Shown here: piece after piece, positions 37,008 to 45,187 of the stretch
Layout of the letters: every line of letters starts with the position of its first letter
How positions within the stretch are numbered: the stretch's first letter is position 1
Assembly: GCA_019187405.1 (NCBI GenBank)
Contig: JABAQZ010000014.1
Span: 62,001-126,000 of the forward strand
Length of the DNA stretch: 64,000 nucleotides
Direction: 5' to 3'
Source of the DNA: Ignavibacteria bacterium
GTDB taxonomy: Bacteria; Bacteroidota; Ignavibacteria; Tepidaquicellales; Tepidaquicellaceae
Notes under the pieces: model-generated
What the model was told of the DNA's origin: nothing
Seen by the model: the letters and a program-made list of their open reading frames with translations, nothing else
The model's database searches: none
Program-made: the position numbers and the translations under genes

Positions 37008-37727
37008 GCAACATAAATGTTGCATCACTTTAATCTGCAACATAAATGTTGCATTACTTTAATTTGCAACACAAATGTTGCACTACTTTACGTCGCAACA
37101 TAAATGTTACATCACTTTAATCTGCAACATAAATGTTGCATCACTTTAATTTGCAACATAAATGTTGCACTACTTTAATCTGCAACATAAATGTTGTATC
37201 ACTTTAATCTGCAACATAAATGTTGCATCACTTTAATCTGCAACATAAATGTTGCATCACTTTAATTTGCATCATAAATGTTGCATTACTTTAATCTGCA
37301 ACATAAATGTTGCACTACTTAATCAAGAAAGTCTAAAAGTGTAACTCTTAGCAAAGATCCGATTTTGGAAAGTTAAATTGTTGTAAATAATCCTTTCCAC
37401 ACAGTTAATTGGTAAAGAGTATAGTAAACTTTATAGACAGTACCTGATTTACTCCGCAACATAAATGTTGCATCACTTTACTCTGCAACATAAATGTTGC
37501 ACTACTTTACTCCGCAACATAAATGTTGCATCACTTTACTCCGCAACATAAATGTTGCACCACTTTAATCTGCAACATAAATGTTGCATCACTTTACTCC
37601 GCAACATAAATGTTGCATCACTTTCCAACGCAACATAAATGTTGCATCACTTTACTCCGCAACATAAATGTTGCATCACTTTAATCCGCAACATAAATGT
37701 TGCTTTACAACGCAACATAAATGTTGC
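37008..37727. repeat. Palindrome array 2: 21 copies of the same 16-bp inverted repeat next to the RAYT gene
   Basis: The core GCAACATAAATGTTGC recurs 21 times, 17 exactly. Nineteen-step spacing is 29 bp except one 158-bp interruption between copies 11 and 12 and a final 24-bp step. Spacers are 13 nt: mainly ATCACTTTAATCT before the interruption and ATCACTTTACTCC after it, so each half is homogenised separately. The core is often extended to T...A outer pairs, giving 8-bp arms. The orientation is the same as array 1, and the base block after the core (R-T-Y-A-C) is shared by both arrays, while the remaining 8 nt differ. The array lies between the RAYT start and the terminator of the aldehyde dehydrogenase gene. 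Confidence 0.97.
37314..37455. other. Unique interruption inside palindrome array 2
   Basis: 142 nt without the core, beginning with a normal spacer start (ACTACTTAATC) and ending in GATTTACTCC, the spacer type of the following half. It is not similar to the interruptions of array 1. No gene, hairpin or target-site duplication was recognised. Confidence 0.7.
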
Positions 37728-37774
37728 TTCACTTTACATCAATCCCTTTTCTTGAGTAAGATATTTTTATACAT

Positions 37775-37803
37775 AAAAAAAGGCAGTTGAAATCTGCCTT
37801 TTT
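37775..37803 (-). terminator. Rho-independent terminator of the aldehyde dehydrogenase gene
   Basis: A 10-bp stem, AAAAAGGCAG with CTGCCTTTTT, closes a 7-nt loop (TTGAAAT), and A-runs on one side and T-runs on the other give U-tracts in both directions. It begins about 20 bp after the stop of the minus-strand dehydrogenase gene and would also stop plus-strand transcription leaving array 2. Confidence 0.85.
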
Positions 37804-37823
37804 ACTTTTTTATGAAGTTTATT

Positions 37824-39338
37824 TTAATAATTATCTATCTGCGCACGCTGTAGTTTTCCGGAATAATCCACATACACTGCTTTCCATTCTGTGTAAAAAT
37901 CATAAACTGTCCAGCCTCCTTCTCGATGACCATTTCCAGTCTGCTTTACACCGCCAAACGGCATGTGAGCTTCTGCACCTATAGTTGCTCCGTTAATATA
38001 AGTAATTCCGGCTTTTATGTCCCTGACAGCTTTAAATGCATTGTTCACATTATTTGTAAAAATACTTGATGATAAACCATATTTGGTATCGTTAAGTATT
38101 TTAATTGCATCATCCAGATCATTGCATTTGATTACCGATAATACCGGACCGAAAATTTCTTCTTGCTCAATCCTCATACCGGGTTTTACTTCAGAAAAAA
38201 TAGTAGGTTTATAAAACCAGCCTTTTGACAGATCATCTTCTTTAGCAAATTCACCGCCGCACACTAATTTGGCTTTGTCTTCTTTGATTCCGATTTTTAC
38301 ATACATGTCAACTGATTCTCTTTGGGATTCACTTACACACGGACCAACGTCAATATCTTTATCATTTCCATAACCAAGTTTGAGCTTATTAACTCTGTCA
38401 GTAAGTTTATTTAAAAATTCATCATGAATATCTTTATGAAGTATAAGTCTTGATGTTGCTGTGCATCTCTGTCCTGTAGTTCCGAAAGCTCCCCACAAAA
38501 CCGCGTCAAGAGCAAGTTCCTGATTAGCATCATTCATTACAATCTGCGCGTTCTTTCCTCCGAGTTCCAGTGATACTCTCTTCAGACTGCCGCCGGCAAC
38601 CTGATTAATTCTCATTCCAACTTCAGTGGAACCGGTAAAAGAAATCAAATCAACATCAGGATTTGAAATCATGGCTTCTCCTACAATTCGGCCTTTGCCG
38701 TGAACAATGTTGATTACACCGGGGATATAATTTTTTCCGAGAATTTCCTTAATCGAACTGTCAATAATTTCAACAAGCGTAGATGCAGTTTTTGGTGTAA
38801 GTTCAGCAGGTTTAAACACACAGGTGTTTCCGCAAACAAGTGCAGGAAATAATTTCCAGGTTGGTATTGCCATTGGAAAATTCCATGGCGTAATAAATCC
38901 GCCTACGCCTATTGGTGTTCTGAAGCTTAAATTCATTTTATCGGGCAATTCACTCGGAGCATTATATCCGAATAATCTTCTGCCTTCGGATGCAGCATAA
39001 TATGCAGTATCAATGCCTTCTTGAACATCGCCTTTGGTTTCTGCAAACACCTTTCCCATTTCACGTGTCATCTCATGTGCTATTTCATCTTTTCTTTCAT
39101 TCATTTTATCTCCGACTAATTTCAGAATGTCGCCGCGTTTTGGCGCAGGAATAAGTCTCCATTTTTCAAATGCAGCTTTTGCGGCTGCAACTGCTTCATC
39201 GGTATCCTCTTTTGAAGAAGATGGAAAAATTCCAATCAGATCCTCTTTCCATTTTGCCGGATTTCTGTTTTCAAAAGTATTTCCGCTGGTGGAATCTTTC
39301 CAAATTCCATTAATAAGATTTTTAAATTTTTCAGCCAT
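37824..39338 (-). CDS. NAD(P)-dependent aldehyde dehydrogenase
   Basis: 504 residues, full-length ALDH. Seen: TPWNFPMAIPTWKLFPAL (cofactor binding), FTGSTEVGMRI, SLELGGKNAQIV (general-base Glu), FGTTGQRCTATSRLI (catalytic Cys), QEEIFGPVLSVIKC, and MPFGGVKQTGNGHREGG near the end. It oxidises an aldehyde to its acid in the cytoplasm. The C-terminal part resembles semialdehyde dehydrogenases of amino-acid breakdown, but the substrate is not certain. Divergent from lhgO with 138 bp between starts; a link to lysine or 2-hydroxyglutarate metabolism would fit but is inference. Confidence 0.9.
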   Translation of the reverse strand: MAEKFKNLINGIWKDSTSGNTFENRNPAKWKEDLIGIFPSSSKEDTDEAVAAAKAAFEKWRLIPAPKRGDILKLVGDKMNERKDEIAHEMTREMGKVFAETKGDVQEGIDTAYYAASEGRRLFGYNAPSELPDKMNLSFRTPIGVGGFITPWNFPMAIPTWKLFPALVCGNTCVFKPAELTPKTASTLVEIIDSSIKEILGKNYIPGVINIVHGKGRIVGEAMISNPDVDLISFTGSTEVGMRINQVAGGSLKRVSLELGGKNAQIVMNDANQELALDAVLWGAFGTTGQRCTATSRLILHKDIHDEFLNKLTDRVNKLKLGYGNDKDIDVGPCVSESQRESVDMYVKIGIKEDKAKLVCGGEFAKEDDLSKGWFYKPTIFSEVKPGMRIEQEEIFGPVLSVIKCNDLDDAIKILNDTKYGLSSSIFTNNVNNAFKAVRDIKAGITYINGATIGAEAHMPFGGVKQTGNGHREGGWTVYDFYTEWKAVYVDYSGKLQRAQIDNY

Positions 39339-39476
39339 AATTTTACAGATTAATTTTTATATGTTTCAAAATACTCATTGAGAATCTTATTAGAAATTGA
39401 AATATCATTCCTAATATTCGAATTGTCATTTCAGTTATTTTTAATTTAAGTATTTGTATTTTTAATTGCTTTAATT

Positions 39477-40676
39477 ATGAATTCATTTGATGTGATAATA
39501 GTCGGTGCCGGAATAATCGGATTAAGCGCAGCATATAAATAGAAAGAATTAAATTCCGGTATAAGAATCTGCATTCTCGAAAAAGAAAATGCACCGGCTG
39601 TTCATCAGAGCGGGCACAACAGTGGAGTGATTCATTCTGGTATTTATTACAAACCCGGAAGTTTAAAGGCGGAAAATTGTCTCAGAGGATATAAAATGCT
39701 GGTTGAATTCTGTAAAGAAAATAATGTGAATTATGAAATTTGCGGAAAAGTGATAACGGCAATCAATGAGAATGAATCCGTTTCTTTGAGAAAATTATAT
39801 GAAAACGGCAAGCTAAACGGATTGTCTGGTATCGCTTTACTTTCGGAAAAGGAAATAAAGGAACATGAGCCTAACGTCAATGGAATTGAGGGGCTTTACG
39901 TACCGCAAACAGGAATTGTGGATTATAAAAATGTTTCTGAAAAAATAGCAAGTATAATTTCAAATGCCGGAGTTAAGATTTGTTATAATGAAGAAGTAAA
40001 AAATATTTTCAAGACTGAAAAAGAATATATGGTTGTAAGCAGTCGTGAAAATTTTAAAAGTAAAGTTTTGTTATTATGCGCCGGGCTTCAGACTGATATT
40101 ATTGCAAAGAAGCTGTTTGGAGAATTGAAGATAAAGATAATACCATTCAGAGGTGAATATTACAGATTAAAAAATACAGCTTCAAAGCTTGTAAAAAATC
40201 TTATTTATCCGGTGCCCGATCCCGAATTTCCATTTCTCGGCGTTCATTTTACAAGAAGGATAAACGGAGTTGTAGAAGCAGGACCTAATGCGGTATTGGC
40301 ATTGCAGAGAGAAGGTTATAAGAAATCAGACTTTAAGATTACCGAAATTATAAATACAATTGCATACAAAGGTTTCAGAAAACTGGCATACAAATACTGG
40401 AAAACCGGACTTTATGAATTTTACAGATCATATTCAAAGAAGGAATTTTTGAAATCACTGCAAAAGCTTATTCCGGTAATTACTTCGGATGATATAGAAC
40501 CTTATGGTTCCGGTATCAGAGCGCAGGCATGTAACAAAGAGGGTAAACTTATTGACGATTTTTATTTTATGGAAAGCGAAGACAGTGTAGCGGTTTGCAA
40601 TGCTCCTTCGCCAGCAGCAACATCGTGTTTATCAATCGGAGAAGTAACAGCATATAAAGTATTATCAAAATTTTAA
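39477..40676 (+). pseudogene. lhgO: L-2-hydroxyglutarate oxidase interrupted by an in-frame TAG at codon 22
   Basis: FAD-dependent oxidase family converting L-2-hydroxyglutarate to 2-oxoglutarate. From the ATG, MNSFDVIIVGAGIIGLSAAYK gives the complete FAD-binding G-x-G-x-x-G fingerprint; then codon 22 (39,540-39,542) is TAG. The frame continues without fault as KELNSGIRICILEKE, HQSGHNSGVIHSGIYYKPGS and on to DDIEPYGSGIRAQACN and the C-terminus, about 399 codons in all. A CAG (Gln) to TAG change explains it. The downstream frame alone would lack the FAD fingerprint. Either a recent nonsense mutation or a sequencing error. TAG is a normal stop elsewhere here. Confidence 0.85.
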
Positions 40677-40687
40677 ATTTAAATTTT

Positions 40688-41185
40688 ATGTTATCCAAAT
40701 CAGAAATTTCCGGAGAAATTCGAAAAAAGATTCAATCACAAAATTTGTTAATTGCCGGGGAAGATTTTGAAAGACCTTGGGGAGGATTTTTTAAAATAGA
40801 AGCTGAAAGTCTTGAAGATTTTTTGTCAGTTTATTTTTCTGAAATTAAGCTGCCTTTTGAGTTAAGCAAGTTTAACTTGAGTCCGAAAATTCTTCTTGTA
40901 GAGCCGGGAAAAAAGTTATCGTGGCAGTCACATGATAGAAGGTCTGAATTATGGAGAGTGGTAAAAGGTCCTGTCGGAATTTATACAAGCAAAACAGATA
41001 TTCAGCCTGATGAAATGTCGGTTTATAATCAGGATGATGTAATCGAGATGGAGCTTGGCACGCGTCACCGGCTCGTTGGATTGCAAGACTGGGGAATAGT
41101 TGCCGAAATCTGGATTCACAGTTATCCTGATAATCCATCCGACGAAAATGACATAAGAAGAATTCAAGATGATTTTGGAAGATAA
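40688..41185 (+). CDS. Mannose-6-phosphate isomerase-like cupin
   Basis: 165 residues, single cupin barrel of the type II mannose-6-phosphate isomerase family (as in the C-terminal domain of bifunctional ManC/AlgA). ERPWGGFFKIE opens it; SWQSHDRRSELWRVVKGP supplies metal ligands and LGTRHRLVGLQDWGIVAEIW the second cupin motif. It would interconvert fructose-6-phosphate and mannose-6-phosphate, feeding the GDP-mannose route whose guanylyltransferase fusion is encoded at 50.6 kb. Starts 11 bp after lhgO. The N-terminal 30 residues are extra. Confidence 0.75.
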   Translation: MLSKSEISGEIRKKIQSQNLLIAGEDFERPWGGFFKIEAESLEDFLSVYFSEIKLPFELSKFNLSPKILLVEPGKKLSWQSHDRRSELWRVVKGPVGIYTSKTDIQPDEMSVYNQDDVIEMELGTRHRLVGLQDWGIVAEIWIHSYPDNPSDENDIRRIQDDFGR

Positions 41186-41408
41186 TATTTTTCAAAAGGA
41201 TATTTAAACAGTCACCTCTATTTTTTATTCTGAAATACTGCGCCTTATTAAGATAAATTTCCGTAACAGCAAGTAAAGACGGACATTCATAAATTTTTTA
41301 GTATAAAAATTCTGTAATACACTGAATCGGTCGATGCAATGTTTCACACCTTAAATGAATTACAATTCAAACTAAATACTTATATATTTATTCAATACAA
41401 ATGTTTAA

Positions 41409-42515
41409 ATGATAAAACTTTCCGAAGTTAAATTCGATTGCAGGCATTTCAAAGGTCATATTCCCTGTAAACCGAATAAAGAACACGGTGTAATGTGTAA
41501 TGACTGCGGCTATTATGAAAAGATTAAGGAGAAAATTCTTATAATAAAATTAGCTGCTGCGGGTGATGTGATAAGAACTACACCGCTGTTATATCCTTTG
41601 AGAAAACAATACCCGAATTCGAAAATTTACTGGTTAACATACTTTCCGGATCTGATTCCGGTTAAAAGCATACCTAATGCGGATCAGGTATTAAAATATT
41701 CCGTTCAAAGCGTATCATATCTCGAATCTTCTGCATTTGATATTCTTATAAATCTTGATAAGGACATTGAAGCAATCAGTCTTGCAGAGAAAATCAATGC
41801 AAAGGAAAAATATGGTTTTATATTAAAAGACGGTTATTGTTTTCCCGTAAATGATTCGGCGCGGGAAAAATTTCTCACCGGCATTTTTGACAATGTTTCA
41901 AAAGTCAACGAAAAAAATTACATGCAGGAAATATTTGAAATTTGCGGATACAGATTTGAAAATGAGAAGTATGTATTAGATATTGATAAAGATTATGACA
42001 GAGACTTTCCGATTGACAAAGCAAAGAAAGTCGTAGGATTAAATACCGGCTGCGGCGAAAGGTGGACTTCAAGATTATGGAAGGATGATCATTGGATAGA
42101 TCTGATACGAAATCTCAAGGACAGCGGTGTTGAGGTAATTCTTCTCGGAGGACCTTCCGAGCATGAGAGAAATTCCGAATTAAACAGAAAAACGGGAGCA
42201 AAATATTTCGGTATCCTTGATATAAAAACATTTGTCAATCTGATGGATAAATGTGATGTAATTGTATCACAGGTAACAATGTCAATGCATATTGCAATTG
42301 CATTGAATAAAAAACTTATACTGATGAATAACATTTTTAATCCGCATGAATTTTACCTTTATGGAAACGGTGAAATCATTCAGCCTGAAAGAGAATGCAA
42401 ATGTTTTTTTATGCCGGTATGCATCAACAAGGAATACAAATGCATGGATTTGCTAAGTCCGGTTTCTGTGTTTGAAGCATGCTCAAGACAATTATCACGC
42501 ATTAACAAAAAATGA
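41409..42515 (+). CDS. Glycosyltransferase family 9 (heptosyltransferase-like) with N-terminal Cys cluster
   Basis: 368 residues. GT9 features: KILIIKLAAAGDVIRTTPLLYPLRKQYP at the start of the catalytic domain, GLNTGCGERWTSRLWKDDHWIDLI and VIVSQVTMSMHIAIALNKKLI in the donor domain. Ahead of it, residues 10-40 hold a Cys/His set (CRHFKGHIPC, CNDCGYY) that looks like a small metal site, and Cys-rich residues recur near the end (ECKCFFMPVC). GT9 enzymes add heptose or similar sugars to lipid A core. First gene of the plus-strand glycan block, overlapping the next by 4 bases. Confidence 0.83.
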   Translation: MIKLSEVKFDCRHFKGHIPCKPNKEHGVMCNDCGYYEKIKEKILIIKLAAAGDVIRTTPLLYPLRKQYPNSKIYWLTYFPDLIPVKSIPNADQVLKYSVQSVSYLESSAFDILINLDKDIEAISLAEKINAKEKYGFILKDGYCFPVNDSAREKFLTGIFDNVSKVNEKNYMQEIFEICGYRFENEKYVLDIDKDYDRDFPIDKAKKVVGLNTGCGERWTSRLWKDDHWIDLIRNLKDSGVEVILLGGPSEHERNSELNRKTGAKYFGILDIKTFVNLMDKCDVIVSQVTMSMHIAIALNKKLILMNNIFNPHEFYLYGNGEIIQPERECKCFFMPVCINKEYKCMDLLSPVSVFEACSRQLSRINKK

Positions 42516-43666
42516 AGATTGTCATTGTGGGAACGGCATATCCAATGCGGGGAGGAATAGCGCAGTTCAACGCATTACTTTATAAATATTTATCATTGAA
42601 AGAAGATGTATCCGTCTATTCGTTTAAGAGACAGTATCCGGAATTTTTGTTTCCGGGTAAAACTCAATTTGAAAAAGGCGAGCCTGCAATTAAAATTCCT
42701 TCCGGCAAAAACTCAGTAAGCATTGATTCTGTAAATCCTTTTAACTGGATTATTAACGGCTATCGAATTTCAAAACTAAAGCCTAAGCTGCTTATATTCA
42801 AATACTGGATTCCATTTTTTGCTCCTTGCTTTTTTACAATTTCACTGATTGTAAAATTATTTTCCGACGCCAAAGTGCTTTATATATGCGATAATGTCGT
42901 TCCGCATGAAAAAAGATTCGGAGATAAATTTTTTACATGGCTGGCATTTTTAATGACGGATTATTTTATTGTGATGTCAAAGAAAGTCGAAAGTGATCTG
43001 AATAAAACCGTCAAAAAGTGCAATTACCGATTTGCTCATCACCCTGTTTATAATCTCTTTGGCGAAAAAGTCGATAAAGATGAAGCAAAAAATATCTTGA
43101 AGAATAAATACAATCTGGATTTCGGGACCAAAGGACTTATACTTTTCTTCGGTTATATCAGAAAGTATAAAGGAGTGGGTTATCTGATTGACGCAATGAA
43201 TCTGCTTAAAGGAAAAATAGAAGCAAATTTATTAATTGCAGGTGAATCTTATGAAGATGAAAAGATTTATACCGAGCAGATCAAAAAGCTGAATCTCGAG
43301 AATGAAGTGAAGATGTTTACTGATTTTATTCCTGACAGCGATGTAAGATATTTTTTTTCGGCATGCGATGTGGTTGTACTGCCGTATATTGACGCTACGC
43401 AAAGCGGAATAATTCAAATTGCGTATTTTTATGACAAGCCGGTGATTGCAACGAATGTAGGAGGTTTATCTGAAATTGTAAATAACAACGAGACAGGTTT
43501 TATTGTAAAACCTGAATCTCCCGAATCATTGGCGGAGGCAATTGAAAAATTTTACGATGAAGGAGCGGAGCATGAATTTTCTAAAAATGTAAAGCAGGAA
43601 AAGCAAAAGTATATGTGGGAGAATTTTACCGATGTAATACTTGATATTTCAGCAAAGAAAAAATAA
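42512..43666 (+). CDS. Glycosyltransferase family 4
   Basis: 384 residues, GT-B. N-terminal VIVGTAYPMRGGIAQFNALLYKYL (glycine-rich donor loop), NVVPHEKRFGDKFFTWLAF in the acceptor domain, then LILFFGYIRKYKGVGYLIDAM and the E-x7-E-like segment in QSGIIQIAYFYDKPVIATNVGGLSEIV, with the first Glu replaced by Gln/Ser. Overlaps GT9 as ATGA. Sugar unknown. Confidence 0.87.
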   Translation: MKIVIVGTAYPMRGGIAQFNALLYKYLSLKEDVSVYSFKRQYPEFLFPGKTQFEKGEPAIKIPSGKNSVSIDSVNPFNWIINGYRISKLKPKLLIFKYWIPFFAPCFFTISLIVKLFSDAKVLYICDNVVPHEKRFGDKFFTWLAFLMTDYFIVMSKKVESDLNKTVKKCNYRFAHHPVYNLFGEKVDKDEAKNILKNKYNLDFGTKGLILFFGYIRKYKGVGYLIDAMNLLKGKIEANLLIAGESYEDEKIYTEQIKKLNLENEVKMFTDFIPDSDVRYFFSACDVVVLPYIDATQSGIIQIAYFYDKPVIATNVGGLSEIVNNNETGFIVKPESPESLAEAIEKFYDEGAEHEFSKNVKQEKQKYMWENFTDVILDISAKKK

Positions 43667-43711
43667 GAAATTAAAGATGTTTTTTATAATTAACATAATT
43701 CAACCGATTAA

Positions 43712-44521
43712 ATGAAATATGATCCGATAAAAAAAGTGTTCGGTGATGCAGTATCCGGCAGACCGTTTCTGAGAAAAATATTTTACGGGCTGCTTGATTT
43801 GATGTTTCTCCGTTCATGGCATGTCAGAAAAAAAGTTAAAGAATTATATCCCGGAAATTCCGTAATGAAAATATTCGATGCGGGGATGGGATTTGGGCAG
43901 TACACATATTTTATGGCAAAGAGATTTCCGGAATCTCATATTCTGGCTGTTGACGTAAAAGAAGAGCAGGTCGCAGACTGTAGAAAGTTTTTTACCGAAT
44001 GCGGCATGAACAACGTTAGGTTTGATACAGCCGATCTTACAAAAATTAATTATGAAAATGAATTTGATTTCATACTCTGTGTGGACGTTATGGAACATAT
44101 TTTTGAAGATGAACTTGTTTTCAGAAATTTTTCCAAAGCTCTTAAAACAGGAGGCCGGCTGCTGGTCAATACACCATCGAATTTAGGCGGAAGCGATGCT
44201 CACTCCGAAGATGATGAAAGCTTTATAGAAGAACATGCCCGGATCGGATATTCAAAAGAAGAAATTATAAAGAAAATTTCAGAAGCAGGGCTCGATACCG
44301 AAAGCTTTTCTTATTCTTATGGAAAATACGGAACTATTTCCTGGAGATTCGGCATTAAGTATCCCATACTGATAGCCGGCAAATCAAAAATTTTTATTCT
44401 GCTTCTGCCTTTTTATTATTTGTTCACGCTCTGGTTTGTGCTGATACTTATGTGGCTCGATGTAAATACCGAAAACAAAGAAGGCACCGGTGTGCTATTA
44501 GTTGCAAAAAAAAATAAATAG
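43712..44521 (+). CDS. SAM-dependent methyltransferase with C-terminal membrane segment
   Basis: 269 residues. Motif I IFDAGMGFGQYTYFMAKRFP, post-I ILAVDVKEEQVADCRKFF, motif II FDFILCVDVMEHI and motif III ALKTGGRLLVNTPS are clear. Near the end, KIFILLLPFYYLFTLWFVLILMW is a strong hydrophobic segment, suggesting it is anchored to the inner membrane, as would suit action on lipid-linked glycans or lipids. Lies within the glycan block, 45 bp after the GT4 gene. Target unknown. Confidence 0.82.
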   Translation: MKYDPIKKVFGDAVSGRPFLRKIFYGLLDLMFLRSWHVRKKVKELYPGNSVMKIFDAGMGFGQYTYFMAKRFPESHILAVDVKEEQVADCRKFFTECGMNNVRFDTADLTKINYENEFDFILCVDVMEHIFEDELVFRNFSKALKTGGRLLVNTPSNLGGSDAHSEDDESFIEEHARIGYSKEEIIKKISEAGLDTESFSYSYGKYGTISWRFGIKYPILIAGKSKIFILLLPFYYLFTLWFVLILMWLDVNTENKEGTGVLLVAKKNK

Positions 44522-44524
44522 GAC

Positions 44525-45136
44525 ATGTATATTCCGAAATATGCAGAGATGAACGACATTGATGAAATTACCGGATTCATTTGTCAGAATAGTTTTGCTG
44601 TTCTTATCAGCACAAATGTGGGCAAAATTAATGCTACACATGTTCCCGTTGTTTACAAAAAATGCAACAATAGATTGGGTTGTTTGTATTGTCACATTGC
44701 AAAGGCAAACCAACAGTGGAAAAATATGGATAATGAAGTTCTTGTAATTTTTCCCGGACCGCATTGTTATGTTTCGTCTTCGTGGTATGAAACAGACCAG
44801 TCGGTTCCTACATGGAACTATCTGGCAGTTCATGTATACGGAAACATAAACCAAGTTGAATGCAAAGAAGAAAAGATAAAAATCGTTTCGGAGCTTACCG
44901 AAAATTTTGAAGGAAAAAAAAGCAAATACAAAATTGAAAATCTTGAGAATGATTTTTTTGAAAGACAGCTCAAAGGCATAGTAGTATTCGAAATTAAAAT
45001 TACAAAATTGGAAGGGAAGAAGAAACTTTCTCAAAACCATTCACGTGAAAGACAGGACAGAATTATAAATAAGCTTGACGAACTAAATGATTACAATGCC
45101 ACATTGATTTCTGATTTAATGAAAAAAAATTGTTGA
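44525..45136 (+). CDS. FMN-binding PaiB-family protein
   Basis: 203 residues matching PaiB: MYIPKYAEMNDIDEITGFICQNSFAVLIS, THVPVVYKK, LVIFPGPHCYVSSSWYETDQSVPTWNY (the PWPAAVPTWNY-like FMN pocket), and SQNHSRERQDRIINKL at the end. PaiB of Bacillus was described as a negative regulator of sporulation and protease genes; the fold is a split-barrel flavin-binding protein and its biochemical role is unclear. It starts 3 bp after the methyltransferase and so is co-transcribed with glycan genes, which is unusual. Confidence 0.85.
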   Translation: MYIPKYAEMNDIDEITGFICQNSFAVLISTNVGKINATHVPVVYKKCNNRLGCLYCHIAKANQQWKNMDNEVLVIFPGPHCYVSSSWYETDQSVPTWNYLAVHVYGNINQVECKEEKIKIVSELTENFEGKKSKYKIENLENDFFERQLKGIVVFEIKITKLEGKKKLSQNHSRERQDRIINKLDELNDYNATLISDLMKKNC

Positions 45137-45187
45137 AATCATCATCATGTCTGTAATCCATTTTGAAATAAAATATGGTCTGATCAA

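Noticed and set aside
39540-39542. TAG read-through or alternative genetic code
   Set aside because: The first gene in the window and era end with TAG, so TAG is a normal stop in this genome.
40872-41195. Minus-strand frames opposite the cupin gene
   Set aside because: They are antisense to a well-supported gene and show no recognisable domain.
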